DNA from: Paracoccus yeei ATCC BAA-599
GTDB taxonomy: Bacteria; Pseudomonadota; Alphaproteobacteria; Rhodobacterales; Rhodobacteraceae
Assembly (NCBI RefSeq): GCF_000622145.1
Contig: NZ_KK211403.1
Coordinates: 131,210 to 195,209, forward strand
Length of the DNA: 64,000 nucleotides
Reading direction: 5' to 3'
In this document: positions 50,423-58,454 of the stretch, one piece after another
Numbering within the stretch: position 1 is the stretch's first letter
How the letters are laid out: every line of letters starts with the position of its first letter
Program-made: the position numbers and the translations under genes
Notes under the pieces: model-generated
The model's database searches: none
What the model saw: the letters and a program-made list of their open reading frames with translations, nothing else
What the model was told of the DNA's origin: nothing

Positions 50423-51157
50423 ATGTCAAATATCGACCCGAACGATCCCAACCGCGTGGATCCGGTGGACCCCGCCCGTCCGGGGCAGGTCAACCAGACC
50501 TATGTCGCGCCCGTCGAAAAGCGCGCGTCGCCCCTGCCGCTGATCATCGGTATTCTGCTTGCGCTGGCGATTGCCTATTTCGTTCTGCAATACTTCATGA
50601 ACCGCAATGAGGTGACGACCGGCGACGAACCCGCCGCGACCACCACCACTGCGCCCGCCACGGACACGACGGCGGCGCCTGCGGGCACCACGACCGCGCC
50701 TGCCGCGGACGCCGCCGCCGATGCGGCCAATGACGCGGCCGAATCCGCCGACGCCGCCGCGAATGACGCGGCCAGCGCCGCCAGCAACGCGGCCGATGCC
50801 GCAAGCAGCGCGGCCAGCAGCGCCGGCACTGCCGCGAGCAACGCCGCCGAGGATGCCAACGCCGCTGCCGGAAATGCCGCCGATGCGGCCCGCGATGCCG
50901 CCGAGGACGCGGCGACTGCCACCGGCAACGCTGTCGATGCGGCAGGGACCTCCGCCGGCAATGCCGCGAACAACGCGGCCGAGGCGGCCAGCGACGCGGC
51001 CAGTCAGGCGCGTGATGCCGCGACCGACGCCGCCAATGCGGCAGGCGAAGCCGCGCGCGACGCGGGCGATGCCGTGGGTGATGCGATCAGCGTCGAACCC
51101 GCAACGCCGACGACGCCGGCCCCCGGCACGACCACCACGCCCCCTGCCAGCAACTGA
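50423..51157 (+). CDS. Membrane-anchored Ala-rich helical repeat protein
   Basis: A 244-residue protein with a polar N-terminus (about 36 residues) and one transmembrane helix (LPLIIGILLALAIAYFVLQYF, about 38-58). A Thr/Ala/Pro linker follows, then about 140 residues built almost only of Ala with regularly placed Asp, Asn, Ser and Glu (units such as AANDAASAASNAADA), and a Thr/Pro tail. The repeat would form a long amphipathic helix or coiled coil, like late-embryogenesis-type or spacer proteins. It probably lies in the periplasm and is anchored in the inner membrane. A GAGGAGA site precedes the ATG, and a strong terminator follows. The function is unknown. Confidence 0.78.
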   Translation: MSNIDPNDPNRVDPVDPARPGQVNQTYVAPVEKRASPLPLIIGILLALAIAYFVLQYFMNRNEVTTGDEPAATTTTAPATDTTAAPAGTTTAPAADAAADAANDAAESADAAANDAASAASNAADAASSAASSAGTAASNAAEDANAAAGNAADAARDAAEDAATATGNAVDAAGTSAGNAANNAAEAASDAASQARDAATDAANAAGEAARDAGDAVGDAISVEPATPTTPAPGTTTTPPASN

Positions 51158-51177
51158 CGGCGCGGGACATGCATCGG

Positions 51178-51213
51178 CCGCCGCCCATCCCGGGCGGCGG
51201 TTCTTTTATTTTT
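51178..51213 (+). terminator. Rho-independent terminator after the Ala-rich protein gene
   Basis: Perfect stem CCGCCGCCC/GGGCGGCGG (51178-51186 with 51192-51200), a 5-base loop and the tail TTCTTTTATTTTT. Confidence 0.92.
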
Positions 51214-51253
51214 CGAAAAATCAGATTATACGCCCGATATAAAGTGGCCGGAG

Positions 51254-51281
51254 TTGTCAATCACCGAGGTTTGGCATACCA
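51254..51281 (+). promoter_or_regulatory. Candidate glcB promoter and operator-like palindrome
   Basis: TTGTCA (51254-51259), 16 bases, ATACCA (51276-51281). The symmetric TGGCATACCA at 51272-51281 overlaps the -10 region and resembles GntR-type operators (TGG...CCA). It lies 45 bases before the glcB start. Confidence 0.35.
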
Positions 51282-51325
51282 CCGTGCACCGAACTGCCGA
51301 CAGAGAACTAAGGAAGGGGATCGCG

Positions 51326-53464
51326 ATGGGTCGCGTGGAAAAGGCCGGATTGCGGGTCGATGAAGTGCTTGCGGATTTCATCAATCAAAGGGCGCTTCCC
51401 GCCAGCGGGGTCGAGCCCCGGCGCTTCTGGGAGGGTCTCTCGACGCTGATCCACGACTTCGGCCCCCGCAACCGCGCGCTGCTGGAAAAGCGCGACGCGC
51501 TGCAGGCCGCGATCGACGGCTGGCACATCACCCGCCGCGGCGAGCCGGCGGATGCGGGCGCCTATCGCGATTTCCTGACCGAGATCGGCTATCTGGTGCC
51601 CGAGGGCGAGGACTTCACCGTCGAGACGCCCGAAACCGATCCCGAATTCGCCAGCATCGCGGGGCCGCAGCTGGTTGTGCCGATCACCAATGCCCGCTAC
51701 GCGATCAATGCGGCGAACGCCCGCTGGGGCAGCCTTTACGACGCGCTTTACGGCACCGACGCCATGGGCGACCTGCCGCAGGCCAAGGGCTATGACCCCG
51801 AACGCGGTGCGCGCGTCATCGCCTGGGCGCGCGACTTCCTGGACGGGGCCGTGCCGCTGGCCGAAGGGTCCTGGGCCGGAATCGACGGGCTTTCGGTTGC
51901 GGACGGCGCGCTGGTCCCGGCGCTGCGCGATCCGGCGAAATTTGCCGGCCACATCGGGGAGGCCGGCAAGCCCAGCGACATCTTCCTGCGCAACAACGGG
52001 CTGCTGATCCGCGTGGTCATCGACCCCTCGAAACCCGTCGCCCAGCAGGACAAGGCCGGGATCGCCGACCTGGTGATCGAATCCGCCCTGTCCGCGATCA
52101 TGGATTGCGAGGATTCCGTCGCCTGCGTCGATGGTGCCGACAAGACGCTCGCCTATGGCAACTGGCTGGGCCTGATGGACGGCACCCTGGCCGAAGAGGT
52201 CGAGAAGAACGGCAAGACCTTCACCCGCCGCCTGAACCCGGACGTGACCTTCACCGCGCCCGATGGCGCCACGGCGACGGCCAAGGGACGGGCCCTGATG
52301 CTGGTGCGCAACGTGGGCCACCTGATGACCACGCCCGCCGTCCTGGACCGCGAGGGCAACGAGGCGTTCGAAGGGCTTCTGGACGCCATGGTCACGACGC
52401 TCTGCGCCATGCCCGACCTGAAGAAGGACGGGCCGCGCAATTCGGTCACCGGCTCGATCTATGTGGTCAAGCCCAAGATGCACGGTCCCGAGGAAGTGGC
52501 CTTCGCCGTCGAGATCTTCGATTTTGTCGAGGATGTGCTGGGCCTGCCCCGCAACACCGTCAAGCTGGGCATCATGGACGAGGAGCGCCGCACCAGCGCC
52601 AACCTCAAGGAATGCATCCGCGCCGCGAAACACCGCGTGGCCTTCATCAACACGGGCTTCCTGGACCGCACCGGCGACGAATACCACACCTCGATGGAGG
52701 CGGGCGCGATGCTCGCCAAGGGCGAGATGCGGGGCCAGCCCTGGATTTCCGCCTATGAGGACCGCAACGTCGACATCGGCCTGCGCTGCGGCCTGGCCGG
52801 CAAGGCCCAGATCGGCAAGGGCATGTGGGCGATTCCCGACAAGATGGCCAACATGCTGGCGCAAAAGATCGCCCATCCGATGGCCGGCGCGAACACTGCC
52901 TGGGTGCCCAGCCCCACGGCCGCCACGCTGCACGCCACGCATTACCACAAGGTCGACGTCCACGCCCGCCAGGCCGAGATCGAGGCGCTGAAGCGTCCGG
53001 CGCGACTGGAGGACCTGCTGACCATCCCGCTGGCCCAGGGCCGCAACTACAGCGACGAGGAAATCGCCCGCGAACTGGAAAACAACTGCCAGGGCATCCT
53101 GGGCTATGTCGTACGCTGGGTGGACCAGGGGGTCGGCTGCTCGAAGGTGCCGGACATCCACGATGTGGGCCTGATGGAGGACCGTGCGACACTGCGCATC
53201 TCGGCCCAGTCGCTGGCGAACTGGCTGCACCACGGCGTGGTGACGCAAAGCCAGGTCATGGACGCCATGCGCAAGATGGCCGAGGTCGTGGACCGCCAGA
53301 ACGCCGGGGATCCCGCCTATCGCCCGATGGCGCCGGGCTATGACGGGGTTGCGTTCCAGGCCGCCTGCGACCTGGTGTTCCTGGGCCGGATGCAGCCCTC
53401 GGGCTATACCGAACCCGTTCTGCACGCCCGCCGCCTGCAGGCTAAGGCCGAGGCGCGGGGCTGA
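51326..53464 (+). CDS. glcB: Malate synthase G
   Basis: GlcB condenses glyoxylate and acetyl-CoA to malate, for glycolate use or the glyoxylate bypass. The 712-residue length is that of the large monomeric G isoform. Key blocks are VIESALSAIMDCEDSVACVD near residue 250, the catalytic Arg region GRALMLVRNVGHLMT near 320, and IMDEERRTSANLKECI near 415-430. NTGFLDRTGDEYHT is followed by SPTAATLHATHYHKVDV. The ATG at 51326 has an AAGGGGA site. aceA and glycolate oxidase genes are not in the window. Confidence 0.97.
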   Translation: MGRVEKAGLRVDEVLADFINQRALPASGVEPRRFWEGLSTLIHDFGPRNRALLEKRDALQAAIDGWHITRRGEPADAGAYRDFLTEIGYLVPEGEDFTVETPETDPEFASIAGPQLVVPITNARYAINAANARWGSLYDALYGTDAMGDLPQAKGYDPERGARVIAWARDFLDGAVPLAEGSWAGIDGLSVADGALVPALRDPAKFAGHIGEAGKPSDIFLRNNGLLIRVVIDPSKPVAQQDKAGIADLVIESALSAIMDCEDSVACVDGADKTLAYGNWLGLMDGTLAEEVEKNGKTFTRRLNPDVTFTAPDGATATAKGRALMLVRNVGHLMTTPAVLDREGNEAFEGLLDAMVTTLCAMPDLKKDGPRNSVTGSIYVVKPKMHGPEEVAFAVEIFDFVEDVLGLPRNTVKLGIMDEERRTSANLKECIRAAKHRVAFINTGFLDRTGDEYHTSMEAGAMLAKGEMRGQPWISAYEDRNVDIGLRCGLAGKAQIGKGMWAIPDKMANMLAQKIAHPMAGANTAWVPSPTAATLHATHYHKVDVHARQAEIEALKRPARLEDLLTIPLAQGRNYSDEEIARELENNCQGILGYVVRWVDQGVGCSKVPDIHDVGLMEDRATLRISAQSLANWLHHGVVTQSQVMDAMRKMAEVVDRQNAGDPAYRPMAPGYDGVAFQAACDLVFLGRMQPSGYTEPVLHARRLQAKAEARG

Positions 53465-53470
53465 ACCCGG

Positions 53471-53502
53471 CGCGCCCCGCCCGCGCCATGCCGCGGGGCG
53501 CG
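53471..53502 (+). terminator. GC-rich hairpin between glcB and prfA
   Basis: Perfect 10-bp stem CGCGCCCCGC/GCGGGGCGCG (53471-53480 with 53493-53502) around a 12-base loop. No T tract follows, so it may be a Rho-dependent end or a leader structure for prfA. Confidence 0.45.
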
Positions 53503-53550
53503 ATACCGTTCCGGCTTGCGGGTTGCCGGCTTCGCGGCTAATTCCCACCC

Positions 53551-54606
53551 ATGCTTCCCGCCGAACGCCTGTCCCAGATCACCCAGCGCTTCGAGTTTCT
53601 CGAAGCGCGCCTGAACGCCGGTCCCTCGGCCGACGAAATCGCCCGGATCAGCCGCGAATATGCCGAACTGAAGCCCGTCGTCGCCCAGATCGCCGAGTGG
53701 CGCGCGGCGCAGGACGGCATCCGCGAGGCGCAGGCCATGCTGGCCGATGCCGAGATGCGCGAGCTGGCCGAGGACGAGTTGTCGCGCCTGCGCGGCCTGC
53801 TGCCCGACCTGGAGCAGCGGCTGCGCATTGCCCTGCTGCCGCGCGACGCGGCCGACGCCCGGCCCGCGATCCTGGAGATCCGCCCCGGCACCGGCGGGGG
53901 CGAGGCCGCGCTGTTCGCGGGCGATCTGCTGACCATGTATCGCCGCTATGCGGAATCGCAGGGCTGGACCTTTCAGCTGCTGGAGCTGTCAGAATCCGAA
54001 CTGGGCGGCGTGCGCGAGGCCGTCGCGCGGATCGAGGGCGAGGGCGTCTTTGCCCGGCTGAAATACGAATCCGGCGTGCACCGGGTCCAGCGCGTGCCGG
54101 AGACCGAATCCGGCGGCCGCATCCACACCAGCGCCGCGACCGTCGCCGTCCTGCCCGAGGCGGCCGAGGTCGATATCCACATCCCCGCAGGCGACATCCG
54201 CATCGACACCATGCGCGCCAGCGGCGCGGGCGGGCAGCATGTCAACACGACAGATTCGGCGGTGCGCATCACCCACCTGCCGACCGGGATCGTCGTGACC
54301 AGCAGCGAAAAGTCCCAGCACCAGAACCGCGCCAACGCCATGGCCGTGTTGCGCGCTCGGCTTTACGATCAGGAGCGGAGCCGCGCCGATGCCGAACGCG
54401 CTGCCGACCGCAAGTCCCAGGTCGGCTCGGGCGACCGATCGGAACGCATCCGCACCTACAACTTTCCGCAGGGCCGGATGACCGATCACCGCATCGGGTT
54501 GACGCTTTATGCGCTGGACCGGATCATGGCGGGCGACCTGACCGAAATCACGGACGCGCTGATCGCCCATGACCAGGCCGCCCGGCTGGCCATGCAGGAG
54601 GGCTGA
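53551..54606 (+). CDS. prfA: Peptide chain release factor 1
   Basis: RF1 ends translation at UAA and UAG. The 351-residue protein has the GGQ motif GAGGQHVNTTDSAVRITHLP near residue 228, and the RF1-type codon-reading stretch and C-terminal domain 4. The stop TGA shares its last base with the prmC ATG (TGATG), so prmC, which methylates the GGQ glutamine, is translated by coupling. Confidence 0.97.
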   Translation: MLPAERLSQITQRFEFLEARLNAGPSADEIARISREYAELKPVVAQIAEWRAAQDGIREAQAMLADAEMRELAEDELSRLRGLLPDLEQRLRIALLPRDAADARPAILEIRPGTGGGEAALFAGDLLTMYRRYAESQGWTFQLLELSESELGGVREAVARIEGEGVFARLKYESGVHRVQRVPETESGGRIHTSAATVAVLPEAAEVDIHIPAGDIRIDTMRASGAGGQHVNTTDSAVRITHLPTGIVVTSSEKSQHQNRANAMAVLRARLYDQERSRADAERAADRKSQVGSGDRSERIRTYNFPQGRMTDHRIGLTLYALDRIMAGDLTEITDALIAHDQAARLAMQEG

Positions 54607-55436
54607 TGCCCACCGGGCACGAGATGCTGCGCGCCGCCGTTCCGGTGTTGCAGGCCGCCGGCGTACCGGAGCCGGAACGCGACGCCCGGCTGTTGCTGCA
54701 ACACGCCCTTGCCGTGCCCCGGCATCGCCTGCGCGAGGCGCTTGACCTGCCGCTGCCCGATGCGGCGGAGGCCGTCTTTCGCGCGGCCATCGCGGCTCGG
54801 GCCGCGCGCCAGCCCGTCAGCCAGATCATCGGCCGCCGCGCCTTCTGGAAACACGAATTCCGCGTGACCCGGGACACCCTGGACCCGCGACCTGAAACCG
54901 AAACCCTGGTCGCCGCCGCCATAGAGGAGCCCTTCGGCACGGTGCTGGATCTGGGCACCGGGACGGGGGCGATCCTGATCTCGGTCCTGGCCGAGCGGCC
55001 GGGCGCCAGGGGAACGGGCGCCGACATTTCGGTCGCGGCGCTTGAAGTGGCGCGTGAAAATGCTGAAATGTCAGGCGTCTGCGCGGATTTCCTCCGGTCA
55101 GACTGGTTCTCGGCCGTCGTCGGTCGGTATGATCTGATCGTGTCGAATCCCCCCTATATCGCGCAGGCCGAGATGGCCGATCTGTCGCCCGAGGTGCGCG
55201 ACTGGGAACCGGCGGGCGCGCTGACCGATGGGGCGGACGGGCTTTCGGCCTATCGTGCCATCGTGGCGGGCGCCCCGGCCCATATGACCCCCGGCGCCCG
55301 GCTGATGGTCGAGATCGGCCCGACCCAGGGTGCCGCCGTATCCGCGCTGATGCAGGCGGCCGGGCTCGTGCAGGTGACGCTGCGTCAGGACCTGGATGGC
55401 CGCGACCGCGTGGTTTCGGGCCGCAAACCGCGCTGA
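54606..55436 (+). CDS. prmC: Release factor glutamine methyltransferase PrmC
   Basis: PrmC methylates the glutamine of the GGQ motif of RF1 and RF2. The 276-residue product has an N-terminal helical domain, FWKHEFRVTRDTLDPRPETE near 80-99, the SAM-binding LDLGTGTGAILIS near 116, and the catalytic VSNPPYIAQAEM near 178-190. Its overlap with prfA is the conserved arrangement for this pair. Confidence 0.97.
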   Translation: MPTGHEMLRAAVPVLQAAGVPEPERDARLLLQHALAVPRHRLREALDLPLPDAAEAVFRAAIAARAARQPVSQIIGRRAFWKHEFRVTRDTLDPRPETETLVAAAIEEPFGTVLDLGTGTGAILISVLAERPGARGTGADISVAALEVARENAEMSGVCADFLRSDWFSAVVGRYDLIVSNPPYIAQAEMADLSPEVRDWEPAGALTDGADGLSAYRAIVAGAPAHMTPGARLMVEIGPTQGAAVSALMQAAGLVQVTLRQDLDGRDRVVSGRKPR

Positions 55437-55481
55437 TCCGCCGACCGGGGGCAGATTCCGGGGAAAAATCGAAAAAAGCGC

Positions 55482-55510
55482 TTGTCAGCCCGGTCTGGGG
55501 ATGCTTAGTG
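55482..55510 (+). promoter_or_regulatory. Candidate promoter of the DUF4167 gene
   Basis: TTGTCA (55482-55487), 17 bases, TTAGTG (55505-55510). It would give a leader of about 160 bases before the ATG at 55678; the whole 55437-55677 gap contains no ORF I can support. Confidence 0.4.
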
Positions 55511-55677
55511 AACGGTGTGACGGGGGCGTAGCCGCCCACGCACGGGTCAGTTGCCCTCAGCCTTCATCGGTCAAATGGGATATCGGGCTTAGCTCCGCTT
55601 CTGAACTGGCACCTGCTGCACGATATGACCCCAACCAGAGCCGGCCTGTAGCCGTGCCACCAATTGACAATAAGCTG

Positions 55678-56538
55678 ATGAGATCATCCAAATCCCGTTC
55701 GCGTAACAAGTCGAACCGCCAACGCACGCTTGGGAACGTGGTCAACCGCGTTTTCGACTCTTCGGGTCCCGAGGGCAAGGTTCGCGGCACGCCCCAGCAG
55801 ATCATTGAAAAGTACCTGACGCTGGCGCGCGATGCCCAGCTGTCGAACGACCGGGTTGCCGAGCAGAGCTTCCTTCAGCACGCCGAACACTATACCCGGA
55901 TGCTGGGCGAGGCGCAGCGCGAGCAGGCCGAGCGCCAAGGCCACCAGAACGGCCAGCCGCGCGACGAGGATCGCGACGACGGCCATCAGGGTGAGTCCGG
56001 CCAGTCGTGGAGCGGCCAGAACGGCCACCGTGCCGAACGCGCCGACGACAATCGCGGCGACCGGGGCGAAAACCGCCAGGAGGGCCGGGGCGAAAACCGC
56101 CGCGAGCAGCGCCGCGACGACCGCCGGGACGATCGGCGCGACAGCAATCGCGAGGCGCGGGAACAGCGTGAGCCGCGCGAGGACCGCCAGCCCGCCCGCG
56201 CCGAGCGCCAACCCGAGCCGCAGCCGGAACTGGGCCTGCCTCCGGTGATCGCCACCGAAGAGGCGGCCGGTCCGGTCGATACGCCGGAATCCACCGCGCG
56301 TCCCGAACCGGCCCCCGAAGCCGCACCCGCGCCCGTCGAGCCGCAACCGGCCGAGCCGCAGCCTGCTGCACCCGCCGCCAAGGAGACGGCCGAGGCTGCC
56401 CCGGCCGAGGAAGCGCCCGCCCCGCGTCGCCGCACGCGCAGCACCACGGCGGCAGCGCCCGGCGCGGCGCCCCGCACGCGGCGCAAGCCTGCTGCCTCGG
56501 CCGAAAAGCCTGCGGCGGAAAAAGCCTCGGGCGAATAA
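55678..56538 (+). CDS. DUF4167 domain protein with long disordered tail
   Basis: A 286-residue protein. The N-terminal 80 residues form the conserved DUF4167 domain (NRQRTLGNVVNRVFDSSGPE, RGTPQQIIEKYLTLARDAQL, QHAEHYTRMLGEAQ). It is followed by a charged, low-complexity region rich in Arg, Asp, Glu, Gln and Gly (about 85-185), then a Pro/Ala tail that ends in basic clusters (RRRTRS, RTRRKPA). The basic start and RG-rich tail suggest RNA or ribosome binding; no function is established to my knowledge. The ATG at 55678 is not preceded by a strong site. Confidence 0.85.
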   Translation: MRSSKSRSRNKSNRQRTLGNVVNRVFDSSGPEGKVRGTPQQIIEKYLTLARDAQLSNDRVAEQSFLQHAEHYTRMLGEAQREQAERQGHQNGQPRDEDRDDGHQGESGQSWSGQNGHRAERADDNRGDRGENRQEGRGENRREQRRDDRRDDRRDSNREAREQREPREDRQPARAERQPEPQPELGLPPVIATEEAAGPVDTPESTARPEPAPEAAPAPVEPQPAEPQPAAPAAKETAEAAPAEEAPAPRRRTRSTTAAAPGAAPRTRRKPAASAEKPAAEKASGE

Positions 56539-56541
56539 GGA

Positions 56542-57390
56542 TCAGCGCGGCGCGGCGGCCAACAGCCGCGCCAGCGCGCAGAACTGTTCCAGCCCGATCT
56601 CCTCGGCCCGCGCGGTGGGGGCAATCCCCGCCTCGACCAGCAAGTCCTCGATCGCCGGATGCAGCCCTTTCAGCGAGGCGCGCAGCATCTTGCGCCGCTG
56701 GTTGAAGCCCGCCGCCACCACCCGGTTCAGCACCGCCGCATCGGCGGGATAGCGCGGCTCGGGCAGCGCGGTCAGATGCACGACCGAGGAATGGATCTTG
56801 GGCGCGGGCACGAAGGCCTCGGGTGGCAGGGTCATCACGATTTTCGCGTCGCTGCGCCATTGCGCCAGGACCGCCAGCCGGCCATAGGCCTTGCCGCCGG
56901 GCCGGGCCACGATGCGCTCGGCCACTTCCTTCTGGAACATCAGCGTCAGAGATTCCCAGAACGGCGGCCATTGCGGCGGCGTCAGCCAGCGGATCAGCAA
57001 CTCGGTGCCGACATTGTAGGGCAGGTTGGCGCAAATGCGGATCGGCGGCGTCAGATGCGCCAGCGGGTCGATTTCCAGCGCGTCGCCGTGGATCACCTCC
57101 AGCCGGCCCGGATAGGCTTCGGCGATCTCGGCCAGTGCGGGCAGGGCGCGGTCGTCCTTTTCGATGGCGAGCACCCGGCGCGCGCCCTCGGCCAGCAACC
57201 CCCGGGTCAGGCCGCCGGGGCCGGGGCCGACCTCGATCACATCGCAGCCGGTCAGGTCGCCGGCGGCGCGGGCGATCTTGGCGGTCAGGTTCAGGTCCAG
57301 CAGGAAATTCTGGCCCAACTGCTTTTTCGCCCGCAAGTCGTGGCGCGCGATGACCTCGCGCAGCGGCGGCAGCCCGTCGATCGCGCTCAT
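56542..57390 (-). CDS. rsmA: 16S rRNA (A1518/A1519-N6)-dimethyltransferase RsmA (KsgA)
   Basis: RsmA dimethylates two adjacent adenines near the 3' end of 16S rRNA as a late step in small-subunit assembly. The 282-residue protein has KKQLGQNFLLDLNLTAKIAR, the SAM motif VIEVGPGPGGLTRGLL near 52, and the catalytic ICANLPYNVGTELLIRWL near 118-135. It overlaps the pdxA stop (ATGA) and is the last gene of the lpt-surA-pdxA operon. Confidence 0.97.
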   Translation of the reverse strand: MSAIDGLPPLREVIARHDLRAKKQLGQNFLLDLNLTAKIARAAGDLTGCDVIEVGPGPGGLTRGLLAEGARRVLAIEKDDRALPALAEIAEAYPGRLEVIHGDALEIDPLAHLTPPIRICANLPYNVGTELLIRWLTPPQWPPFWESLTLMFQKEVAERIVARPGGKAYGRLAVLAQWRSDAKIVMTLPPEAFVPAPKIHSSVVHLTALPEPRYPADAAVLNRVVAAGFNQRRKMLRASLKGLHPAIEDLLVEAGIAPTARAEEIGLEQFCALARLLAAAPR

Positions 57391-58361
57391 GCCTGCCGCC
57401 GCCCGGCCATGTCCCAGGCCATGCGCAGCGCGGCGATGACGCTGCCGGCCTCGGCCAGGCCTTTTCCTGCGATGTCAAAGGCGGTGCCGTGATCGGGCGA
57501 TGTGCGCACGAACGGCAGGCCCAGCGTCACGTTCACCCCGCCGGCGAAATCCAGCGTCTTGATCGGAATCAGCGCCTGGTCGTGATAGGCGCAAAGCGCC
57601 GCGTCGTAGCGCGCCCGTGCCGGGGCATGGAACATCGTGTCGGCCGGCAGCGGCCCGGCCAGGTCAAGCCCTTCGGCGCGCAGGCGCGCGATCAGGGGGG
57701 CGATCCAGGCCATCTCCTCGGTCCCCATGACCCCGTTTTCGCCCGCATGGGGGTTCAGCCCGGCCACTGCCAGGCGGGGCATGTCGATGCCGAAGTCCCG
57801 GCGTAAGGCAGCGTCGGTAATGCGCACCGCCTGTTCCAGCACCTCGGGGGTCAGGGCGCGTGGCACCTCGGACAGGGGAATGTGGATCGTCACCGGCACC
57901 ACCCGGCAGGGCGGCTCGACGGCGGTCGAGGCCAGCATCATGACCACGGGCACATCCCCAGCCAGATGGGCCAGATATTCGGTATGGCCGGGAAAGGCGA
58001 ATGCCGCCCCGTGCTTCAGCGCCTCCTTGCTGATCGGCAGGGTGCAGATGCCGCCCGCCTCGCCCCGCATCGCCAGATCGACGGCGCGGGCGATGACCGC
58101 GACGACGCCCGCCGCATTGGCCGGCTCGGGGCGACCCGGCACGGCCGGCCCGGCGAAATCATGGCGCAGGACGGGCAGGACACCCGCCGCGACCGGCTCG
58201 CGCAGATCGTGGACCTCGGCCCAGGCGGTTCCGGCGGGCAGATGGCGCGGATCGCCCAGAAAGACAAAGGGCACGCCGGCGGCAAGGGCCTTGGGCGCAA
58301 GCTCGGGTCCGACGCCGGCCGGTTCGCCGCAGGTCAGGATGATGGGGCGCGGCTTTTGCAT
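57387..58361 (-). CDS. pdxA: 4-hydroxythreonine-4-phosphate dehydrogenase PdxA
   Basis: PdxA oxidises 4-phosphohydroxythreonine in the DXP-dependent route to pyridoxal phosphate. The 324-residue product contains GEPAGVGPELAPKAL near residue 10, CTLPISKEALKHGAAFAFPGHTEYL near 105-130, and the metal histidines in LNPHAGENGVMG and CAYHDQALIPIKTL. The ATG at 58361 gives the usual N-terminus. It is coupled to rsmA and lies 93 bases after surA. Confidence 0.96.
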   Translation of the reverse strand: MQKPRPIILTCGEPAGVGPELAPKALAAGVPFVFLGDPRHLPAGTAWAEVHDLREPVAAGVLPVLRHDFAGPAVPGRPEPANAAGVVAVIARAVDLAMRGEAGGICTLPISKEALKHGAAFAFPGHTEYLAHLAGDVPVVMMLASTAVEPPCRVVPVTIHIPLSEVPRALTPEVLEQAVRITDAALRRDFGIDMPRLAVAGLNPHAGENGVMGTEEMAWIAPLIARLRAEGLDLAGPLPADTMFHAPARARYDAALCAYHDQALIPIKTLDFAGGVNVTLGLPFVRTSPDHGTAFDIAGKGLAEAGSVIAALRMAWDMAGRRQA

Positions 58362-58454
58362 GGGTTCCTGTCCAGATGTCCCGGGTCGTCCATGGGCGCT
58401 GCCATCGGTCCAGAGGCCAATCGACAACGGGAAAGGCTTCGGTCCGGCCTTGCC

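Noticed and set aside
50423..51157. Ala-rich protein considered as a random high-GC shadow
   Set aside because: It has a good ribosome site, a clear membrane helix, a strong terminator, and no competing gene on either strand.
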